This document shows positions 58,233 through 64,000 of a stretch of 64,000 nucleotides of DNA, piece after piece; within the stretch, counting starts at the first letter, position 1; each line of letters opens with the position of its first letter. The position numbers and the translations under genes were made by a program. The DNA is from Trichothermofontia sichuanensis B231 (GTDB lineage Bacteria; Cyanobacteriota; Cyanobacteriia; B231), in the NCBI RefSeq assembly GCF_026240635.1, contig NZ_CP110848.1:4359741-4423740 (forward strand). The letters are read 5' to 3'. Under the pieces are notes generated by a model that worked only from the letters and a program-made list of their open reading frames with translations, did no database searches and was not told where the DNA came from.

Positions 58233-59222
58233 CTAGTTCATTAAGTCTGCTAATTCGGTAAAGTCTAACAGGGCCTCTGCCAATGCCTCCAATTGTGGCA
58301 AGGATAATGTCTGTACTTGTGCAGCCAGAGCCGGGGGCAGGTTCCCAATCCGGCGAGTGAGTAGTCGTAGGATCAGCGATCGACCCTCTTCCTGTCTGCC
58401 TTCTTGGCGACCCTTTTCAATGCCAAGGCGCTCAATACTGGTGATGTAGGGCATATTTCCCTCCTGTTCGTAGGCGGTGATGATTTCCCAAACTTCGGCT
58501 GCGAGTGCTTGCGGTAATTGTAGAATCCAATCAATAAAACGGAAGAGGTTGATAACGTCCTGACGCGGGTAGCCTTTTTCGTACAATCGCCGGATTAGGT
58601 GGATCTTCCCAGTTTTGCGTTGTTGCAGATCTCGTTTACTGGTCAGGCTCTGGAGATGGGCCAAGACGACGATCACGAAGGGGTTGGGGCTGGCTTCGAG
58701 TTCATCAGTGCGATCGCGGTAGTCCAACGGTTTAACGATCGGAAAGTGAAATTCGAGGCGGCAGTTGAGGATTTCCTGGCGGTGAACTTGGGGTCGCCAC
58801 TGGGGATTGGTGTTGCCGAGGATGGCAAGACTGAGGACGGGGCGGTTGTAGCGGTCACTGATCCGGTAGTTGTAGACATACATCCGTTCGAGGAAGTGGG
58901 GATCTTTGCGGCCCTGGACTTCGATGTGGATGAGAATCCAGGTTTCGGAGCCGTCGTGTAACCAGACCTTGACGAGTTTGTCGGCAAAGCGTTTACTCCG
59001 TTCGGCAGCAGGGACGATTTTCTGGAGTTCTTTGTCGAGGAATGCGTGGGGTTGGTGCCAGTCGATCGCCGCATGAACGTTGGGGAAGAAGAACTGGAGG
59101 AATTCGGGGAAGTACTGTTCGATGATTTCTTTCCAGGGTGAGTCCTGATCGGTGTGCTGCGCCTGTGGAGAGGCAACTTGAACCTCGCTGGGTTCCCAGG
59201 ACGGTGAGGGGGGATGGCTCAT
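58233..59222 (-). CDS. Rpn-family recombination-promoting nuclease/putative transposase
   Basis: The 329-residue protein belongs to the PD-(D/E)XK-like Rpn group (YhgA-like). After a Ser/Pro-rich N-terminus come FFPNVHAAIDWHQPHAFLDKELQKI and ADKLVKVWLHDGSETWILIHIEVQGRKDPHFLERMYVYNYRI, which hold the D, the E-x-Q of the nuclease core. C-terminal GIEKGRQEGRQEEGRSLILRLLTRRIGNLP is the DUF4351-type helical tail. E. coli Rpn proteins are DNases that raise recombination, but the many cyanobacterial members are unstudied. Motifs are intact. It stands alone, convergent with the DUF6679-like gene. Confidence 0.88.
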   Translation of the reverse strand: MSHPPSPSWEPSEVQVASPQAQHTDQDSPWKEIIEQYFPEFLQFFFPNVHAAIDWHQPHAFLDKELQKIVPAAERSKRFADKLVKVWLHDGSETWILIHIEVQGRKDPHFLERMYVYNYRISDRYNRPVLSLAILGNTNPQWRPQVHRQEILNCRLEFHFPIVKPLDYRDRTDELEASPNPFVIVVLAHLQSLTSKRDLQQRKTGKIHLIRRLYEKGYPRQDVINLFRFIDWILQLPQALAAEVWEIITAYEQEGNMPYITSIERLGIEKGRQEGRQEEGRSLILRLLTRRIGNLPPALAAQVQTLSLPQLEALAEALLDFTELADLMN

Positions 59223-59435
59223 GGGGATATTCTAATCCGCCTAGCCGTCGTTCCCAGCTATCCCACCAAGGTGGCAGGCGATCGGCCAGTCAATCGAGAC
59301 AGTGGCAATTCCAAGGTCTGTAGGCCATAATGCCAACCAGTGTTTCCAGTGTTTCGTTCAGCGACTGGGATGGGCATAGTTAATTAAGAGGAGCGCCTAT
59401 GGCGATCGCCCTGGGCTAACTAACGAGGGTGGGTG

Positions 59436-59795
59436 ATGAGAAGTTCTGATCCATTTGGCGAACGAGCGCTTCAGCGTCTTCAGGGGTTTATTTGCCTGAT
59501 TCCGGTGATTGGCTTCATTCCAGCCCTGTGGACCCTATTGCGCCAGCAGGGGAGCAAGGAGCAACAAACCGCCAGTCGTTTGGCCATCACCCTGACTTTG
59601 GGCTGGTTATTGGGCTATGTATTGCTGGGATGGGGTGCAAAGACCACGGAATTTGCTCATCTACCGATGTTATTGACGAGTAGCCTGCTAACATCAGGAT
59701 ACTTTTTAGCCAGCTTCTGGCTGATGGTCCGCCTATGGCGACGGAAACGGCTTTACCTCCCCTGGGTCAGTGAAGTCAGCGATCGCTTACCATAG
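59436..59795 (+). CDS. Small membrane protein, unknown
   Basis: The 119-residue protein has three hydrophobic segments: LQGFICLIPVIGFIPALWTLL, then LAITLTLGWLLGYVLLGWGA and LLTSSLLTSGYFLASFWLMVRLW. It ends in a basic cytoplasmic tail (RRKRLYLPWVSEVSDRLP). The PVIGFIPALWTLLR loop resembles small conserved cyanobacterial membrane proteins whose role is unknown. A GTG precedes the ATG at 59436 by one codon. It lies 53 bp before the LCP gene on the same strand, so the two may be co-transcribed and act on the cell envelope together (inference). Confidence 0.7.
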   Translation: MRSSDPFGERALQRLQGFICLIPVIGFIPALWTLLRQQGSKEQQTASRLAITLTLGWLLGYVLLGWGAKTTEFAHLPMLLTSSLLTSGYFLASFWLMVRLWRRKRLYLPWVSEVSDRLP

Positions 59796-59848
59796 GAGGC
59801 GATCGGCGCTAGCTTCTGGTTTATGCTTTCACCTACGGCTCTGCAAGT

Positions 59849-61453
59849 GTGAGGAAATCCGTGTCCACGCGCAAACATCCTGTGCCCCCCCCGCCCCGCA
59901 GCCCCCACCGCGTTGCCCCAGTTGGCAAACGGAAGGTCGTCAAAAAGCGGCGCTTGGGCTGCCTGTGGTTGATGTTCAGTCTGCTCGGTGCTGCCACCCT
60001 ATCGGCAACAGCAGGGGCATTGGTCGCGCTTTCCCTCAATAGTACCCCCCTGATGCAGCGGCAGTTGAGTGCAGAAGAGGCCGCTGTCTTTGGCGGGGAT
60101 AACCGCATTGCCGCCTCCCGCAACCTGCGCCTGCCCGAACTCACCCGCCCAGTGAATATCCTAGTCCTGGGGGTTAAGGTCCTCAGTTCGGATCTGGATG
60201 ATCCCCCGCCGGAAACGAAAAACCTGGGCTACCATGCCTTGGTGAATTCCTTTGAGGGGCTGTCGGACACGATGCTGCTGTTGCGCTTCGACCCGGTCCA
60301 TAAGCGCCTAAGCGTGCTGTCCATCCCCCGTGATACGCGCACCAATGTGGAGGGGTATGGCGTCACCAAGATTAATGCGGCCAATGCCTATGGGGGGCCG
60401 GCCCTGAGTGCCAAGGCCATTAGTCAACTTCTGGGGGGGGTGGGCATCGATCGCTATGTGCGGATCAACGTTCAGGGCGTAGGCAAACTGGTTGAAGCCT
60501 TGGGCGGGGTGACGGTGAATGTGCCCAAGGATATGCGCTATCGGGACGATAGCCAGCGCCTTTATATCAACCTGAAGGCGGGTAAGCAGCATTTGGATGG
60601 GGATGCAGCCCTGCAATTCCTGCGCTTCCGCTACGACGAGTATGGTGATATTGGGCGTGTCCAGCGGCAACAGTTACTCATGCGTGCCCTGGTTGAACAA
60701 ACCCTAACCCCCATGACCATCACCCGGCTGCCGAAAATCCTGTCGGTCATCCAGTCCCATATCGACACCAACCTGAGTGTGGAAGAACTCCTGGCACTGG
60801 TCGGGTTTGCAACCGAAGTCGATCGCTCCCAGGTGCAAATGCTGATGTTACCAGGGGACTTTAGCGGCCCCAATGATTTTGGCGATCACCTCAGTTACTG
60901 GATACCCAACTACCAGCAGATTGATGAACTGGTGGCCACCTATTTTGATCATGGTTATGATTCCCTACCGCCGCCGACCCCGGCAATGCTGCGCGTGGCC
61001 CTACGGGATGATACGGGGGAATCGGCAAGCACCATGCACTTCCTCGCAGAAGCACTCCGGCAGGCAGGTTATAGCAATGTTTACAATGCCGATACGGTCA
61101 CCGTTCTTCAGGATCCGCCACCGATCACCCGCATTGTAGCCCAGCGGGGTGATTTCCAGAGTGCGACTGCCCTGCAACAGATCTTAGGCTTTGGCGAAGT
61201 CCGGGTAGAAAGCACCGGTGATCTGAATTCCGATATCACGATCCAACTGGGCAAGGATTGGTTTGAGCAGCAACAGCGGGTCGCCGATCGCGTCCAAGCC
61301 CACGACTTTCAGCCCAAAGAATCCCTTGCACCCAGCCGTGATCCCTACTCCACCTGGGATAGCCAGGGAGCCACACGCCCCAGCCTAGAGGCATTCCCGC
61401 AGAGCGACCCCTACAACCCACCCTACTCCCTACCCGACTCCCAAGTTTACTAA
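59849..61453 (+). CDS. LytR-CpsA-Psr (LCP) family envelope transferase
   Basis: The 534-residue protein attaches glycopolymers from lipid carriers to peptidoglycan or a related acceptor. The basic N-terminus is followed by one membrane helix (LGCLWLMFSLLGAATLSATAGALVALSL). The LCP core has DTMLLLRFDPVHKRLSVLSIPRDTR, TKINAANAYGGP, VDRYVRIN-like IDRYVRINVQGVGKLVEALGG and FRYDEYGDIGRVQRQQLLMRAL, with the Asp and Arg residues that bind the pyrophosphate. Residues ~385-470 are a LytR C-terminal domain (LRVALRDDTGESASTMHFLAEALRQAG). The tail is Pro/Ser/Tyr-rich. GTG 59849 or GTG 59861 could start. Confidence 0.93.
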   Translation: MRKSVSTRKHPVPPPPRSPHRVAPVGKRKVVKKRRLGCLWLMFSLLGAATLSATAGALVALSLNSTPLMQRQLSAEEAAVFGGDNRIAASRNLRLPELTRPVNILVLGVKVLSSDLDDPPPETKNLGYHALVNSFEGLSDTMLLLRFDPVHKRLSVLSIPRDTRTNVEGYGVTKINAANAYGGPALSAKAISQLLGGVGIDRYVRINVQGVGKLVEALGGVTVNVPKDMRYRDDSQRLYINLKAGKQHLDGDAALQFLRFRYDEYGDIGRVQRQQLLMRALVEQTLTPMTITRLPKILSVIQSHIDTNLSVEELLALVGFATEVDRSQVQMLMLPGDFSGPNDFGDHLSYWIPNYQQIDELVATYFDHGYDSLPPPTPAMLRVALRDDTGESASTMHFLAEALRQAGYSNVYNADTVTVLQDPPPITRIVAQRGDFQSATALQQILGFGEVRVESTGDLNSDITIQLGKDWFEQQQRVADRVQAHDFQPKESLAPSRDPYSTWDSQGATRPSLEAFPQSDPYNPPYSLPDSQVY

Positions 61454-61477
61454 ACGCAGAAAATCACTCCCCTACCT

Positions 61478-61510
61478 GGCACGAAGCCCCCCTGAGTGCG
61501 ACTTCGTGCC
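61478..61510. terminator. Hairpin between convergent LCP and accB genes
   Basis: GGCACGAAG (61478-61486) and CTTCGTGCC (61502-61510) form a perfect 9-bp stem around a 15-nt loop. It lies in the 107-bp gap between two convergent genes, where a bidirectional terminator is expected. No T-run follows on either strand, so terminator function is uncertain. Confidence 0.4.
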
Positions 61511-61560
61511 CTTGGTGCCTTAGTGGTGAAAAAACGACTCATTACAACCAACTCAACGCA

Positions 61561-62085
61561 TCAGTCAGGCTTCACCCGCATCAACACCTGACCAAACTCC
61601 ACCGGGTCCGCATTTTCGATCAAAATCTCCACGATCGTCCCACTGACCTCCGATTCCAACTCATTCATCAACTTCATCGCCTCCAGAATACAAACCGTTT
61701 GGCCCACCCGGACGTGATCCCCCACCTCCACATAGGGCGGTTCATCGGGGGCTGGAGCGCGGTAGAACGTCCCCACCATTGGCGACGTAATGTCCACAAG
61801 CCGACTACTAGCACTGGAAGGCGGGGGGGCCGACGCCGCTGAAGCCTCCTGAGGTGGAGCGGCTGGAGGCGACACCCCTGGCGTTAGAGCCACGGCAGGT
61901 GTCTGCGCAGGCGGCAGGCTAACAGGAGGAACCGCTAGAGCTGTAGGCGCTAATTCCCCGCCCCCTAGGGCCGATCGTCGCCGGATTGTCAGTTCAAAAT
62001 CTGCCGCCTTCAAGGTCAACTCCTCAATCTCCGTTTGATCGAGGGTGGTTAATAGATCCCGCAGTTCACTAAATTCTAGTTGCAC
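61561..62085 (-). CDS. accB: Biotin carboxyl carrier protein of acetyl-CoA carboxylase
   Basis: AccB carries biotin for acetyl-CoA carboxylase, the first step of fatty acid synthesis. The 174-residue protein begins with GTG 62085 (MQLEFSELRDLLTTLDQTEI). It has an Ala/Pro-rich linker at residues ~38-95 and the biotinyl domain with VGTFYRAPAPDEPPYVEVGD and the biotin Lys in ILEAMKLMNELESEV. The length and the Pro/Ala linker match the usual AccB. It starts 3 bp after the efp stop, so the two genes form an operon, an arrangement found in most cyanobacteria. Confidence 0.97.
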   Translation of the reverse strand: MQLEFSELRDLLTTLDQTEIEELTLKAADFELTIRRRSALGGGELAPTALAVPPVSLPPAQTPAVALTPGVSPPAAPPQEASAASAPPPSSASSRLVDITSPMVGTFYRAPAPDEPPYVEVGDHVRVGQTVCILEAMKLMNELESEVSGTIVEILIENADPVEFGQVLMRVKPD

Positions 62086-62088
62086 AGC

Positions 62089-62646
62089 TTATTCTCGACC
62101 CAGGTAGGAATCTGTACGCGTATCAATGCGAATCCGTTCACCCACGGAAATAAACAGGGGAACCATCACCTGTGCCCCAGTTTCCACGATCGCGGGCTTG
62201 GTCCCGCCCGTGGCCGTATCCCCCTTGACCCCTGGATCAGTTTCCGTGACTTCCAGGACCACCGAGTTGGGCAGTTCCACCTCAATCACCTGCTGTCCCC
62301 AGAAGATGACATTGACCTCCATTCCCTCCTTGAGGTACTTGACGCGATCGCCAATTTGATCAGCGCGTAAATGCCCTTCCTCATAGGTATTCATATCCAT
62401 AAAGACGAAGTCTTCGCCGTCCTTATAGGTATGCTGCATGGTCCGTTTTTCCAGGGTGGCCTGGGGGACCATTTCCCCGGCCCGGAACGTCCGTTCAACG
62501 ACATTCCCGTTTTGAACATTTTTGAGCTTGGTGCGTACAAACGCCGATCCCTTACCCGGCTTAACGTGTAGAAACTCTTGCACCCGCCAAACCGAACCAT
62601 CGAGTTCGATCGTGGTGCCCGTGCGAAAGTCGTTGCTGGAGATCAT
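62089..62646 (-). CDS. efp: Elongation factor P
   Basis: EF-P helps ribosomes through polyproline stretches. From ATG 62646 it is 185 residues (the frame is open to 62709). The three domains are visible: KOW-like N-terminal ([21 protein letters not shown]), with the loop [17 protein letters not shown] carrying the conserved Lys at the tip, then [21 protein letters not shown] and the OB domain ending in [15 protein letters not shown]. Length is standard. The gene leads the efp-accB operon and diverges from the cyclophilin gene with 240 bp between them. Polyproline proteins are abundant here (DUF389 protein, Omp85, LCP), which are plausible EF-P clients. Confidence 0.97.
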   Translation of the reverse strand: MISSNDFRTGTTIELDGSVWRVQEFLHVKPGKGSAFVRTKLKNVQNGNVVERTFRAGEMVPQATLEKRTMQHTYKDGEDFVFMDMNTYEEGHLRADQIGDRVKYLKEGMEVNVIFWGQQVIEVELPNSVVLEVTETDPGVKGDTATGGTKPAIVETGAQVMVPLFISVGERIRIDTRTDSYLGRE

Positions 62647-62886
62647 GAATCCGCCACTCGGAGAGAACAATCGGCATTTTATTCTACCCCCCTGCCGGGG
62701 CTTCTCCAAACTTTCTTGTTTCTGGCAACGGTTTGAGATCGCAAACGTTCTTGGGGAACTGCCCTATGGCAAGATAGGAGCAAGCCCCAACGCGTGAGCG
62801 TTTCAACGTTTCCCTACGCCCGCGTTCTCGCGTTTGCGTACCCGCGTTCCCGGCTACCTAAATGATGATATCCCTCACCTGAAATT

Positions 62887-64000
62887 ATGTTGCATTTGCT
62901 TTACAAGCTATCCTTATGGCCCCTGTGGGTCGCCCGTTGCCTCAAAGGGGCGGCGATCGTAGTGGCCTTGAGTCTGTGTCTGGGGTTGGTAGCAACCCCC
63001 GCCCAGGCAATGGTGCTGGCGGCACTGCCTGCGGGGAATCCGATCACCGATGGCAAGGCCCTGCTGCGCCATGCCCTGCCCATTGATAACCCCCCCGTGC
63101 GGGAATTGCAGGCCAGTCTGGAAGATATCAGTACCCAATTACGGGCGAATCGGCGGTGGCCAGCGGTGGCACGGGATGTACAGCAAGCACGGCGGGTCCT
63201 CGAAGGCCAGCGCGACGATCTCCTCGCCAGTGTAACCCCAGCCTACCAAGCCAAGGCCACCGAAATTCTGGCTAGCTTGGAGAACTCGCTCGATCGCCTG
63301 CAAGCCAGTACCGAGGCCAAGGATAAGGAAGCCGTGTGGACCGAGCGTGCCCAGGCCCTCGATCTGGTGGGCGAACTGGAGGAATACATGGTACAAGCTT
63401 TCCCTTTCGAGATACCCACCGCCTATCAAAACCTCCCCCAACTGAAGGGACGGGCCACGATCGCCATGAAAACCGATCGGGGCGATTTGACCATTGTGGT
63501 CGATGGCTATAATGCCCCCATAACCGCAGGGAACTTTGTTGATCTGGTGCAACGGGGATTTTATGATGGTCTGGAATTTACCCGTGCCGAGGATGGCTAT
63601 GTCTTGCAGGCCGGTGATCCGCCTGGAGAGGCAGTCGGCTTTATTGATCCTCAAACAAAAACCTATCGCGCCATTCCGTTGGAAATTCGGGTCCAGGATG
63701 ATCCGGTGCCCATCTACGGCGTGACCCTGGAAACGGCTGGTCGCTACCTGGAACAACCCGTGTTGCCCTTCTCCGCCTACGGCACCGTGGCTATGGCCCG
63801 CCCCAGTGATGACCCCAATGGAGGGTCGTCCCAATTTTTCTTCCTACTATTTCAACCGGAACTAACCCCGGCGGGGTCGAACCTGCTCGATGGTCGGTAT
63901 GCGGTCTTTGGCTATGTCACCGAAGGCAAGGAAGTTCTGGGCAAGCTCAAGCAGGGCGACAAGATCATCTCCGCTAAAGTCATTAGCGGGGCTGAAAACT
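62887..64000 (+). CDS. TLP40/Cyp38-like lumenal peptidyl-prolyl isomerase, 3' end missing
   Basis: The protein has 371 codons in the window and continues past the right edge. The N-terminus is a long signal peptide (CLKGAAIVVALSLCLGLVATPAQA, cleaved near AQA-MVL). It is followed by a helical bundle (residues ~40-175: LQASLEDISTQLRANRRWPAVARDVQQARRVLEG and more). The cyclophilin domain starts near residue 195 with ATIAMKTDRGDLTIVVDGYNAPITAGNFVDLVQRGFYDGLEFTRAEDGYVLQAGDPP, then PNGGSSQFFFLLF and YAVFGYVTEG. This is the layout of spinach TLP40/Arabidopsis CYP38 and cyanobacterial relatives, which assist PSII assembly in the lumen. Confidence 0.92.
   Translation, partial: MLHLLYKLSLWPLWVARCLKGAAIVVALSLCLGLVATPAQAMVLAALPAGNPITDGKALLRHALPIDNPPVRELQASLEDISTQLRANRRWPAVARDVQQARRVLEGQRDDLLASVTPAYQAKATEILASLENSLDRLQASTEAKDKEAVWTERAQALDLVGELEEYMVQAFPFEIPTAYQNLPQLKGRATIAMKTDRGDLTIVVDGYNAPITAGNFVDLVQRGFYDGLEFTRAEDGYVLQAGDPPGEAVGFIDPQTKTYRAIPLEIRVQDDPVPIYGVTLETAGRYLEQPVLPFSAYGTVAMARPSDDPNGGSSQFFFLLFQPELTPAGSNLLDGRYAVFGYVTEGKEVLGKLKQGDKIISAKVISGAEN

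Noticed and set aside
63139-63834. 231-codon minus-strand ORF
   Set aside because: It lies wholly inside the cyclophilin gene in the antisense direction and shows no domain; it is a shadow of GC-rich coding sequence.

Overview
The window is chromosomal DNA from a cyanobacterium. The evidence is the Calvin-cycle-type GAPDH, the NDH-1 subunit NdhN, a PSII-associated S4-domain protein, a TLP40/Cyp38-type lumenal cyclophilin, a split three-gene pnt transhydrogenase, an Rre1/Ycf29-type regulator, several small protein families found mainly in cyanobacteria (UPF0367, DUF6464, DUF6679) and many copies of the octamer GCGATCGC (HIP1). The DNA is moderately GC-rich. No rRNA operon, prophage, CRISPR array or intact transposase gene was seen. 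The species cannot be named from this alone.

Layout. 1-6,900: the end of a zinc alcohol dehydrogenase, a DUF389 membrane protein, a PadR/Pex-type regulator and the minus-strand cluster murC-murB-ebfC. 7,500-14,600: gap2, tRNA-Leu(CAG), a SpoU methyltransferase, lpdA, a GNAT and an ACT-domain malic enzyme. 14,700-29,200: an Omp85 protein, a PAS histidine kinase with a companion receiver protein, TsaC/Sua5, Rre1, an IMPase, UPF0367 with an ABC ATPase, and a large PAS-GAF-GGDEF-EAL protein. 29,200-32,960: a WecG/TagA glycosyltransferase, a YaaW-like protein, a Wzy/WaaL-like ligase and a TerB/nitrogenase-C-terminal protein. 33,700-44,050: mntP, pntA1-pntA2-pntB, ndhN, a Nif11-domain protein, two damaged Uma2 genes and mnmG. 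45,290-50,970: a compact plus-strand gene string of a DUF5132-like protein, a P2-type ATPase with an N-terminal HMA-like domain, a divergent MetK paralogue and a catalytically degenerate RNase III-fold protein. 51,080-64,000: gcvH, an SGNH protein, a LMW phosphatase, argG, the S4 protein, a Nudix hydrolase, an atypical OmpR regulator, an Rpn-type nuclease, an LCP protein, efp-accB and the cyclophilin, cut by the right edge.

The intergenic DNA is full of short non-autonomous repeats. I can define at least three families with inverted ends: a ~223-bp MITE-like element ending TACAGCCTTTACC; a ~113-bp element with a near-perfect palindrome and GGCTCT ends; and a ~105-bp element with TATAGTCA-like ends and a CCCTCACCCCCAGCCCCTC core. 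Several copies start within about 15 bp of a stop codon. Two genes (mntP and the DUF5132-like gene) lie between inverted copies.

The most interesting items are the MetK-like/RNase III-like pair, in which the MetK homologue keeps the ATP/triphosphate residues but has lost the acidic residues of the methionine site while its partner has lost the RNase III catalytic acids; a Uma2 gene broken by an exact 11-bp tandem duplication; a receiver protein whose histidine-kinase dimerisation domain has Glu in place of the phospho-His; and the repeat families. All assignments come from reading motifs by eye; no database search was run.
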